Below are positions 16,664 through 24,330 of a DNA stretch of 64,000 nt, piece by piece (the stretch's first letter is position 1; each line of letters opens with the position of its first letter). The notes below the pieces were generated by a model. That model had not been told where the DNA came from, made no database searches, and saw nothing but the letters and a program-made list of their open reading frames with translations. Position numbers and translations under genes: made by a program. This DNA is from CAYSUS01 sp964434165 (GTDB taxonomy: Bacteria; Planctomycetota; Planctomycetia; Pirellulales; Thermoguttaceae), in NCBI GenBank assembly GCA_964434165.1, contig CAYSUS010000016.1, positions 1 to 64,000 on the forward strand, read 5' to 3'.

Positions 16664-18052
16664 TCATGGTCCGTAGACCCGCACGGCGGCGACCGGCGTG
16701 TCGGCCCCGCCCGCAATCTCTAGTACGTGCCTCTCGTTCTCCAGTCCCTGCGCCACGGTGACAACCGTCTCCACGCTGCGATCCTCCACCCCTTGCGGCT
16801 CGATCCGGTCCACGAAGTGCGGCACGACCTTCCATCGCACGGCGAAAGTGTTGGGAACGGGCCTGACTCCCGCCAGGCGCAGGGCATAGGCCACGTCCCA
16901 ATCCTCGGGGGCGATGACCACGCGCCCGGAGTCCGACACGAACCGCTGGTCGGAGCGTCCTTCGCCATCGGGGCCGGTCTGGCTCCCTGAGACGGCGAAG
17001 TGGAAGAGCTTCTCATCGGCCGGATCGCGCGTGACCTCCATCGTCCAGTCCTCAAGCACGGACGGCTTCTCCCGTGACAGGTTCATCACCACCGGCCACT
17101 TGCCGCCCGGCCTGGCGAGCGCGCGGGTGAGGCCGTACAACTCGGGGATCTCCGAGGGACGTTTCCCATCGATAGAGACCGGCGCCGTCTTCGAAGCGCC
17201 GTCGCGGAGGATCACGTCCACGCGGTTGCCCTCGAAGGGCAGCGTGAGCTTCTCGCCCTGCCACTCGATATCCTCCCCCACGACGAATGTCCTGACCGTC
17301 TCGCAGTTCATGGGATCGATCTGGACGTCGTCCCGACGCACCAGGTAGGCCTTGACCAGCTCGGCCATCAGGTAGTTGCCGTGAGCGTTGAGGTGCACGC
17401 CGTCGCGGAGAAGCTTCGGTGCGGGGAGATTATGCTGCTTGAGGTACTTCTTCCACAGGTTGCGCTGGTCGACCATGCCGCACTGGTACTTCCGGGCGAT
17501 GCCCGGCAGGAAGCGGTAGTTCATGAACGCGCCCCAGATCTTGCCGTTGGGGAAGAGCCTGGCGGGGTCCGTCTCCTCGGTGTGGTTGGCGTCGGACGTG
17601 GCATGATCGGTCTGGATGAGGATCTCGGCCGTGGTCCGCTCCCGCGTACGGCGGATGATACTCTCGTACTCGATGTGCGAGCCGTACACGTAGAAGATCA
17701 AGAGGTCCGGATAGAACGGGTAGAGGTCCGTCTCGGCCGTCTTCACCAGGCGCTGCGACGCGAAGCCCCCCAGGGCGCGGTTCTCGATGATCAAGTTCGC
17801 GTGCGGAAACCGTCGCTTGAGGTCGGCCGCCACCTCCTTCCACCAGTCCTGCTCGGTGATCGACTGTCCATAGAAGAGGACCTTAACGGTGTTGCGGCGA
17901 TCAGGCGTGCTCGTGGCCAGCAGCGTCATGGTCCGCTGAATGCCCCGGCCCAGCGAGGAGGGATCGCCGAGGTCTTTCGGTGCGGGGTACTCGGCGGCCG
18001 TGGCCCCTGCGACTGCGGCTGTCACCACGATGGCGGCAAGAATCGATTTCAT
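16664..18052 (-). CDS. Exported SGNH/GDSL-type hydrolase with C-terminal beta domain
   Basis: 462 residues from ATG 18052, with GGGAG upstream and signal peptide SILAAIVVTAAVAGATA. Block I is VLFYGQSITEQDWW, where GQSIT takes the place of GDSIT and supplies the serine. The block with Asn/Gly reads ENRALGGFASQ. The C-terminal catalytic Asp-His pair is in DGVHLNAHGNYLMAEL near residue 218. The remaining about 220 residues are a beta-rich domain of unknown role. This layout is typical of carbohydrate esterases that remove acyl groups from sugars or polysaccharides. It lies between a Gfo/Idh/MocA gene and the methyltransferase/PQQ pair on the same strand. Confidence 0.82.
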   Translation of the reverse strand: MKSILAAIVVTAAVAGATAAEYPAPKDLGDPSSLGRGIQRTMTLLATSTPDRRNTVKVLFYGQSITEQDWWKEVAADLKRRFPHANLIIENRALGGFASQRLVKTAETDLYPFYPDLLIFYVYGSHIEYESIIRRTRERTTAEILIQTDHATSDANHTEETDPARLFPNGKIWGAFMNYRFLPGIARKYQCGMVDQRNLWKKYLKQHNLPAPKLLRDGVHLNAHGNYLMAELVKAYLVRRDDVQIDPMNCETVRTFVVGEDIEWQGEKLTLPFEGNRVDVILRDGASKTAPVSIDGKRPSEIPELYGLTRALARPGGKWPVVMNLSREKPSVLEDWTMEVTRDPADEKLFHFAVSGSQTGPDGEGRSDQRFVSDSGRVVIAPEDWDVAYALRLAGVRPVPNTFAVRWKVVPHFVDRIEPQGVEDRSVETVVTVAQGLENERHVLEIAGGADTPVAAVRVYGP

Positions 18053-18077
18053 CGGTTCTCTCCCTGCTCACGCCGTT

Positions 18078-18102
18078 TGGCCGGCGAGCAAGCTGGCCGG
18101 CT
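18078..18102. repeat. GCCGGC-family hairpin overlapping a stop codon
   Basis: On the minus strand, TAGCCGGC-cagcttgct-cGCCGGCC. The TAG is the stop codon of the Gfo/Idh/MocA gene ending at 18101. It is a slightly diverged copy of the 16632 hairpin. Confidence 0.6.
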
Positions 18103-19420
18103 AGATGGAGGGAAGCTCCCAGCCCTCGCGGCGGGGCCGGTCGAGCAGTTCGTTGGCCTCCTCGTCGTCGGGGAAGACCTCGTTATCAGGGTTCCACTTC
18201 AAGCGGCGGCCGAGCTGACGCGTGATATTGAGGAGATGGCAGACCGAAGCCGTGCGGTGGCCGATCTCCACGTCGGCATTGGGCCTGGCCCGACTGCGCA
18301 TGCAGTCGAACCAGTTCTGCACGTGCCCCTTGGCGATCCAGCCCTCGCCCTCCCATTTCTCGGCCAGCTTGGGGTCGGGCGGGTTCTTGACGAAGTCCCT
18401 GGGATTCGTGGTGAATTTGTTGCGGTTGATCTCGATCTTGCACTTCTCGCCCACGAAGATCCCTCCCAGGCGCGGGCCGCGATAGGGCCGCGCGTCGGGA
18501 AACCGCAGCCGCACCTCCACGCCGTCGGCGTAGCGGAAGTGGATTCGGGCCGTGGGGCCCTCTTCGACGGGCCAGAGCTCGACCGGGCCCGTGTCGTCCG
18601 CGCCCAGGGCGTACTGCACCATGTCGAACGCGTGCGCCCCCAGCCCGGTCATCTGGTGGCCCGAGTAATCCCGCCAGTTGCCCCACCAGCGACCCACGCC
18701 GTCGGTCCAGTGCGAGAAGAGCTGCCGGTTGAACGGCCGCGCCGGGGCCAGCCCCTGCCACCGGTCCCAGTCCACGCCCTTCGGGATCGGCTCCTCGGGC
18801 AGGCCGGCGGCCGGGTAGGGGATCGGCCCGCCGTAGTTGATGCACTCCACCACGCGAACCTTGCCGATCCCGCCGTCGCGGACCAGCTCGCAGGCAAAGC
18901 GGTTCATCTCCATGGTCCGCTGCTGGGTGCCGGTCTGCACCACGCGCCCGTACTTGCGGGCGGCGGTGACCAGCGCCCGGCCTTCCTTGATGTACAAGGA
19001 GAGCGGCTTCTCGCAGTACACGTCCTTGCCGGCCTGGCAGGCGAGGATGCTGGCCAGGATGTGGTGGTGATCGCACGGGCAGACGATCACGCCGTCGATG
19101 TCCTTCTCCTCGATCATCCGGCGGTAGTCGGAGAAGACCTTCCACCTGGCCTGGTGCTTCCTGGTGGCCTCGGCGGTCTTCCGGGTGTCGGCGTCGCAGA
19201 TTGCGGCCACGCGCCCCGAGTCGGGGATGTTGGCCAGGAGCTGGTTGCCCCGCTCGCCCATGCCCACGATGGCCAGCACGATCTGCTCGCTCGCGCCAGC
19301 GCCGCGCGCCAGGCCGAGCGCGCCGCGCGGGACGAACAGCGGCGCCGCCGCGCCGACCGCCGCGCCCATGCTGCCGCGGAGAAACCCGCGGCGCGTGGTT
19401 CGGTTCAGGCCTTTCGTCAT
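18101..19420 (-). CDS. Tat-exported Gfo/Idh/MocA-family oxidoreductase
   Basis: 439 residues from ATG 19420 (GGAG 8 nt upstream). A twin-arginine signal follows at once (RTTRRGFLRGSMGAAVG), so the folded, cofactor-loaded enzyme is exported. NAD(P) Rossmann motif: IVGMGERGNQLLANI. The family lysine is in VYCEKPLSLYIKEGR. The C-terminal half holds HQMTGLGAHAFDMVQYALG and NWFDCMRSRARPNADVEIGH, typical of planctomycete members. Probable reaction: reversible oxidation of a sugar hydroxyl. It belongs to the minus-strand run beginning with the GntR gene, although a 290-bp gap upstream leaves room for its own promoter. Confidence 0.92.
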   Translation of the reverse strand: MTKGLNRTTRRGFLRGSMGAAVGAAAPLFVPRGALGLARGAGASEQIVLAIVGMGERGNQLLANIPDSGRVAAICDADTRKTAEATRKHQARWKVFSDYRRMIEEKDIDGVIVCPCDHHHILASILACQAGKDVYCEKPLSLYIKEGRALVTAARKYGRVVQTGTQQRTMEMNRFACELVRDGGIGKVRVVECINYGGPIPYPAAGLPEEPIPKGVDWDRWQGLAPARPFNRQLFSHWTDGVGRWWGNWRDYSGHQMTGLGAHAFDMVQYALGADDTGPVELWPVEEGPTARIHFRYADGVEVRLRFPDARPYRGPRLGGIFVGEKCKIEINRNKFTTNPRDFVKNPPDPKLAEKWEGEGWIAKGHVQNWFDCMRSRARPNADVEIGHRTASVCHLLNITRQLGRRLKWNPDNEVFPDDEEANELLDRPRREGWELPSI

Positions 19421-19710
19421 TTGTTCTTCTCCGCCCGGCGCAGGAGCCGGTTGATCAAGGTCCCCCTCGCGACGGTAGCGTTTCAACGCGCGGCGCAAGG
19501 CCCGGCTCAGCTCGTCCGCCTGTGCCCGCCGAGGCGGCCACCGGGCCAAGGGCCCCCAGTGCCGCGCGGATTTCAAGGATATCCTTCGGGCGACTCCCGC
19601 TCAACCAGGCTCGACGCGGACCTTGCGGCGGGGGCGGAATGCGGGGCGCTTGCGCCGACCGGCCGGGCGACGATCGTCGGCAGGCAGCCGGGGGTTCGAA
19701 GGGCACGCTT
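19421..19710. other. 290-bp gap, nothing recognised
   Basis: Lies between two co-directional minus-strand genes. I see no gene, no clear hairpin and no consensus promoter. Open frames crossing it are the out-of-frame upstream extension of the oxidoreductase gene. Confidence 0.5.
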
Positions 19711-20922
19711 CTACCCACGATTCTTCTCGATCTCCTCCCAGTCCCAGTCGAACACGCCGGCCCAGTCGGGGATCGTCGTGTAGCCGTCCTCGTAGCGGCC
19801 CTCAAAAAACCCGGCCTCGAACCATGGGTAATGCTCCGCCTCGACGGCCGCGGCCGCGTGCTGGTGGGCCGGCTGGCTGTAGTGGAGGTTCAACTTCACC
19901 TCGCGACCGGGGTTCTTCCGGATCCACGACACCAACTGCATGCACGGCGTGATGCCCCCGAAGTCCGTGGTACAGTCCCAGGTGAACTGATCGATCGCCC
20001 CCTGCGCGGCCCAGTCGATGAGCTGCTCGACCAGCCTCTCGCGACTCGGCCGGTGCTCCTCCATCTGGAAGCGCAGCGGCGAGCCCCTGCGCAGCTCGAT
20101 CCACTGGGGCATCCACTTCTCCGCGGGCAAACTGGGAAGCGGGCTCTCAATCCACTCGTAGCGGCACGCCTGGAGCACGTCGAGAACCCGCCGCGCGTCG
20201 TCGCGATTGTCGGCCGCGGCCTCCTGGGGATGCGGATCGTAGGCCAGCACGACCTCCTCGCCGCACACCACGCGCGTCTTCTTCAACACGGAGCAGAGGT
20301 CGGCCACAGGCATGCCTCGCCCGCCGATGCCCCGGCCGCGGCCCTCGGGCAGGGCATAGGTGCCGGGCAGGTGGAGCTTCGTGGCCAACATGCCGCGGCG
20401 CTGGAAGGCCGAGGCCACGGAGCGCGCGTACTCGTCGAGGGTCATGCCGTCGCGCCACCGGCAGTCGCCGTAGCAGGGGTACTTGTCGCGCTTCTTCCCG
20501 CCAAGCAGCTCGTAGGCGGGCACGCCTTTGCGCCTGGCGTGAAGGTCCCAGCAGGCATTGTCGAGCGTGGCCCGGCCGAACCCGCCGATCGAGCTCGCCT
20601 GAAGGCGACGCCACACCGCGTCGTGGTCCAAGAGGTTCACAGCGCGAAGCACCTGGCGGGCCCGGTCCACATCCTCCTCGGCGAAAAAGCCAGGCGCGGC
20701 CCCAACCGATCCGTCGTCGCCGGTGAGCCGGATCAGCCGCGTTTCGCGCCCGCGGCCATGATGCCGGCGGCGGAATCGGATCGACTCGGCCTTGCGCAAA
20801 CGGACCTCGTCGTCCCCGGCCCAGGCCGCGGGCGGAATCGCCGTCGCGGCACCCGCGACACCGGCCGCCGCAAGGAATGCTCGCCGCGACAGGCCGGACG
20901 GACCGCTTCGCTCGATGGTCAT
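19711..20922 (-). CDS. Tat-exported enolase-superfamily (mandelate racemase-like) protein
   Basis: 403 residues; AGGAG lies 9 nt before ATG 20922. Twin-arginine signal: GLSRRAFLAAAGVAGAAT. Features of the superfamily barrel: GFGRATLDNACWDLHAR at the start of the barrel, MLATKLHLPG at the KxK position (reads K-L-H), VVLAYDPHPQ (first metal Asp), YEWIESPLP (second ligand Glu) and RFQMEEHRP (third acidic ligand candidate). The usual role is abstraction of a proton next to a carboxylate, for example dehydration of a sugar acid. The KLH variant means the catalytic class is uncertain. The gene is 19 bp from the upstream DJ-1-like gene, so they are probably one transcript. Confidence 0.8.
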   Translation of the reverse strand: MTIERSGPSGLSRRAFLAAAGVAGAATAIPPAAWAGDDEVRLRKAESIRFRRRHHGRGRETRLIRLTGDDGSVGAAPGFFAEEDVDRARQVLRAVNLLDHDAVWRRLQASSIGGFGRATLDNACWDLHARRKGVPAYELLGGKKRDKYPCYGDCRWRDGMTLDEYARSVASAFQRRGMLATKLHLPGTYALPEGRGRGIGGRGMPVADLCSVLKKTRVVCGEEVVLAYDPHPQEAAADNRDDARRVLDVLQACRYEWIESPLPSLPAEKWMPQWIELRRGSPLRFQMEEHRPSRERLVEQLIDWAAQGAIDQFTWDCTTDFGGITPCMQLVSWIRKNPGREVKLNLHYSQPAHQHAAAAVEAEHYPWFEAGFFEGRYEDGYTTIPDWAGVFDWDWEEIEKNRG

Positions 20923-20941
20923 GGGCGGAGCTCCTCGGGCG

Positions 20942-21625
20942 TCAGTGGTTGGCCGAGCCGGTGTGTGTAACCTGCGTGCCGAGCAGCTTGAGCAGCTCGG
21001 CCAGCCACGCCGGATGCGCCGGCCAGGCCGGGGCCGTGACCAGGTTGCCGTCCACGCAGGCCTCGTCGGCCTCCTTCTCGACGAACTCGGCGCCCGCGGC
21101 TCGTAGGTCCGGAGCGATCGTGGGATAGGCCGTCAGCTTCCGCCCTTCCAGCACGTTCGCCGCGATAAGAAGCTGGGGGCCGTGACAGATCGCGGCGATC
21201 GGCTTCTTCTCCTTGGCGAAGTGGCGGACCATCTCCACGAGTCGCTCGTTGGTGCGGAGGTACTCGGGGGCGCGCCCGCCGGGGATCACCAGGGCGTCGT
21301 AGTGCTCGGCCTTGACGTCGTCGAACGTGGCGTTGAGCGTGAAGTCGTGGCCACGGCTCTCCTGGAAGGTCTGGGCTCCGTCGAAGTAGTGCACCGAAGT
21401 CCGTACGGTCTCGCCGGCCTTCTTCTTCGGGCAGACCGCGTGCACCGTGTGCCCTAGCATCTGGAGCGCCTGATACGGGACCATCACCTCGTAGTCCTCC
21501 ACGTAGTCGCCCACCGGCATGAGGACCTTCATTCCCTTTCCTCCCTTCTCGGCGGCCGGCGCGGCGGCCAGCCAGGAAACACCCAGGGACAGCATCAACA
21601 GAATGCCGACAGTCTTGCAGGTCAT
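20942..21625 (-). CDS. Exported DJ-1/PfpI-family protein
   Basis: 227 residues. A signal peptide (VGILLMLSLGVSWLAAAPAA) precedes a complete DJ-1/PfpI domain. The nucleophile elbow is AAICHGPQLL (Cys, then His), preceded by ALVIPGGRAPEYL, which carries the usual Gly-Gly turn. Members act as glyoxalases, amidases or chaperone-like deglycases, and most are cytoplasmic, so export is a little unusual. The Shine-Dalgarno is weak (GAGAG). It sits in the minus-strand run between a Tat-exported protein of unknown function and the enolase-like gene. Exact activity cannot be told. Confidence 0.85.
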   Translation of the reverse strand: MTCKTVGILLMLSLGVSWLAAAPAAEKGGKGMKVLMPVGDYVEDYEVMVPYQALQMLGHTVHAVCPKKKAGETVRTSVHYFDGAQTFQESRGHDFTLNATFDDVKAEHYDALVIPGGRAPEYLRTNERLVEMVRHFAKEKKPIAAICHGPQLLIAANVLEGRKLTAYPTIAPDLRAAGAEFVEKEADEACVDGNLVTAPAWPAHPAWLAELLKLLGTQVTHTGSANH

Positions 21626-21801
21626 GGCTCTCTGCTCAAGGGGACGTGGCAGCGCGAACCGGTGCCGGAGCCCGCTCAGTCCGCGCAGGGTGGGTCACCG
21701 GAGCGAGACCCCCCTGCCTCGATTCTTGCGTTATCGCCAAGCCTTGACACGGACGGCGGGTCTCGCGGTGCTCAGCCACCTTACGGCTGGAGCGACGAGT
21801 C

Positions 21802-23343
21802 CTACCCGCCCTTGGCCACGTCGCGCACCGCCCGACCGATCGCTTCCAGGCTGGGCTGGCGCATTTCCTCGTACTCACGGCAGACGACGATCCCCGCGGC
21901 CCCGCCGTCGAATGCGCGGCGCACCGCACGATAGACTTCGTCAGGGTCGCTAGGGCAGGCCTGCGTGCCCCAGCCGCGGCCCGTGGGGATGTCGATGGCG
22001 ATGCCCGCGTAGATCTCGGCCGCGCCTGCCACGCCGTCGACCGCCCGTTGGGTCTCTCGGTACACGTATTCAGGCGAGAGACCTTCTTCGGCCAGCGTGT
22101 CCAGCGAGGGCTCTTTGTCGGGATCGTGGCGGGCGATCGCGTAGAACAGCGCCAGGGCCTGCTCGTGGGGAACCTCCTGGAGAAAGTGCTTTCCGTAGCG
22201 ATCGACGATCTGCCTGCGCAAGCGCGGCCCGAGCACGTCGTGATAGGTGCTGATCTTGAGGAAGTCGCTCGACGGCGTCATGCGCGCGAAAGGCATGGCC
22301 GCGCGGTAGAAGAAGTCCCAGGAGAGCTGCGAGTGGTCGATATGCCGGCCCACCCGTGCCTTGGGGTTGGCCGCCTTGACCGTGTCGTACACGCGCTGGT
22401 GCAGCTCCTCGCCCGCCCGATAGTGCATCTGTTCCCAGGCGAGGATCTCGGGATGATGCATGAGGATGCGCAGGAAGCCGATCAGGGCGCCGTCCGGCCC
22501 GGGCTTCCCGCCCTTCTCCAAGGAGCGGATGTAGCGGGTCATCTCCGACAGCCCCTGCCGTGCCCGCTCGAAGTCGACACCCTCCTTCTTGGCCCTGGCG
22601 CGGCAGAAGTCGCAGAAGCAGGTCGGGTCCTCGGCGGCCCAGTCGACCAGGCGCGAGAGGGGCCCATTGCGCTCGGCCCCGTATTGGATTCCGTCGAGCG
22701 CGTAGGACTCGAACAGATCGGTCAGCGTGGCCGAGACCCACTCCAGGTAGTCGGGGTTATTCCAGCAGGGCTTCTCGCCCGGCTTGCCGAAGACGTTGAC
22801 CGTACGCACGGCCTCGGCGCCGGCCACGTTCTGCACCAGCCCGTCGCCGCCCGGCTCGTACATCCGCTCGTAGATCTTCATGCCGCGCTGGCGCGCGGGC
22901 TCGACCAGGTCGGCGAAGATCTCCTTGCCCGCGTACTCCAGGTCGGGGTCGGGCTGCTTGTGCCGGAGCCTGGTCTTGGCGTAGAACTTCTCGTGGGGCT
23001 TGAAGAAGGTCTTGGTAACCTTGCGCCCGCGCCCGTCGCGGATGGGCACGCCATGATGTCCCTGGGCCTCCTTGGGCCGGAACATGGCTCCATAGTAGGA
23101 GTCGCCGGTGACGAAGAGGGTGTTGACCCCGGCGGTCTCCTGGAGGAAGTCGAGGCAGTGGTCCATGCCTTCGTCGTAGAAGCTGTGCGAAGCGACGTGG
23201 ACGCCGATGAGGGGCTCGTTCGAGTCTCGGTTTGCCTTGGCTGGACTGCCTTCCGATTCAGTCGCCATCTTTTCGAAGAGCACTCCAGCGCCCCCCACTA
23301 CGGAGGCTCCGGCCAACGTGCTGAGGAAATCTCGACGCTTCAT
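21802..23343 (-). CDS. Tat-exported protein of unknown function, glycoside-hydrolase-like
   Basis: 513 residues from ATG 23343, which overlaps the stop of the upstream SGNH gene by 4 bp (ATGA), so translation is coupled. N-terminal twin-Arg-type signal: MKRRDFLSTLAGASVVGGAG. The rest looks like a TIM-barrel glycosidase-like protein: LIGVHVASHSFYDEGMDHC at the first strand, LDGIQYGAERNGPLSRL at a likely catalytic strand end, and a paired-Cys motif CFCDFCRARAKKEGVD that is common in uncharacterised bacterial glycosidase-like proteins. A C-terminal GAAGIVVCREYEEM resembles the last barrel strand. No family name is certain. Confidence 0.7.
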   Translation of the reverse strand: MKRRDFLSTLAGASVVGGAGVLFEKMATESEGSPAKANRDSNEPLIGVHVASHSFYDEGMDHCLDFLQETAGVNTLFVTGDSYYGAMFRPKEAQGHHGVPIRDGRGRKVTKTFFKPHEKFYAKTRLRHKQPDPDLEYAGKEIFADLVEPARQRGMKIYERMYEPGGDGLVQNVAGAEAVRTVNVFGKPGEKPCWNNPDYLEWVSATLTDLFESYALDGIQYGAERNGPLSRLVDWAAEDPTCFCDFCRARAKKEGVDFERARQGLSEMTRYIRSLEKGGKPGPDGALIGFLRILMHHPEILAWEQMHYRAGEELHQRVYDTVKAANPKARVGRHIDHSQLSWDFFYRAAMPFARMTPSSDFLKISTYHDVLGPRLRRQIVDRYGKHFLQEVPHEQALALFYAIARHDPDKEPSLDTLAEEGLSPEYVYRETQRAVDGVAGAAEIYAGIAIDIPTGRGWGTQACPSDPDEVYRAVRRAFDGGAAGIVVCREYEEMRQPSLEAIGRAVRDVAKGG

Positions 23344-24287
23344 GGCTGGTCTCCCTTGGGAATGTCGCTGTTCGCGGCGTCGATCGCCTTCTTCAGCCGC
23401 TCTTGGAACGAGTCGTACTCTTCGCTGGCGACCTTGCGCAAGTAGGCCGCGGTCCCCCCCGGCACGGTGACCTCCTCCGAGCCCAGCACGCGTCGCTTCA
23501 TCCACCCGGCCAGGGCGCTGTCGTATTCGTCGAACTCGGCCGTTTCGGCCTTCTCGGCCAGGGCCTTCTTCTGCTGGTCGTTCAGGTGGGCCCAGATACG
23601 AAGCGTCGGCGGCGGGCTGTCCGGGACCTTGCCGGTGATCGCGGCGCAAAGGCAGCAGAGATTCAAGTAGCAGCCCAGCGTGCCTGGATGGGTGCGGTCG
23701 GGCGGGTTCTGGAGTTCCAGGTCCGGCTTCTCGCGCCGCACCCGCGCCCAAGCGCTGGAACAGGGCGCGAACCGCGTGGCCTTGTTGCGCGCGGCGGCCG
23801 CGAAGATCTTGCCCCGGCCCTCGACGGCCTTCTCGTCGCGGCCCCAGCCCATCTCGTAGAACACGGGCTGGCCGCCCGCCGCGCGGATCGCGCGGCAGTA
23901 GACGTCGAGCGAACGGTCATGCTCCTCGCCCTCAGGCCCGGCAATGAACTCGGCCGGAATCTGGAGTACCACGTAGTCGTACTTCCCGTCGCGGATCCTC
24001 TCGAGCACGGTCTGCCCTTTGGCCACGCCGTACTCGGGCTTGAACTCCGGCCGGAGATACACGTGCACGCCCGTGCCACTGCGACCGGCGATCTCGGCCT
24101 TGGCTGGCCCGGGTCCCAGCTTGGTGATCCACTCGGCCAGGCGCTTCGGCTGATTGTGGAAGTACATGCTGCTGGAGCCGAGGCAGAGGATGCGGATCGG
24201 CTCTGCAGCGCGAAGGTCGGGGCCGAAGACGAGTGCCGCCAGAAGTGCTGCCGATGCGATGACCATGCGGGCGCAGGGCAATCTCAT
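23340..24287 (-). CDS. Exported SGNH-hydrolase-like protein
   Basis: 315 residues. ATG 24287 has GAGGAG 6 nt upstream and starts a signal peptide (MVIASAALLAALVFGPDLRA). The first SGNH block is degenerate: ILCLGSSSMYFHNQ, with GSSS in place of GDS. The last block PDRTHPGTLGCYL keeps the Asp-x-x-His pair. These match a family of SGNH-like proteins found with polysaccharide-related genes; an esterase activity is plausible but not certain. It lies 44 bp after the HzsA-like gene and overlaps the next gene by 4 bp, within the GntR-led operon. Confidence 0.75.
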   Translation of the reverse strand: MRLPCARMVIASAALLAALVFGPDLRAAEPIRILCLGSSSMYFHNQPKRLAEWITKLGPGPAKAEIAGRSGTGVHVYLRPEFKPEYGVAKGQTVLERIRDGKYDYVVLQIPAEFIAGPEGEEHDRSLDVYCRAIRAAGGQPVFYEMGWGRDEKAVEGRGKIFAAAARNKATRFAPCSSAWARVRREKPDLELQNPPDRTHPGTLGCYLNLCCLCAAITGKVPDSPPPTLRIWAHLNDQQKKALAEKAETAEFDEYDSALAGWMKRRVLGSEEVTVPGGTAAYLRKVASEEYDSFQERLKKAIDAANSDIPKGDQP

Positions 24288-24330
24288 GATGTACTCCTCA
24301 ACGATGAACAACGCCGGCGTGGTCAACCGC

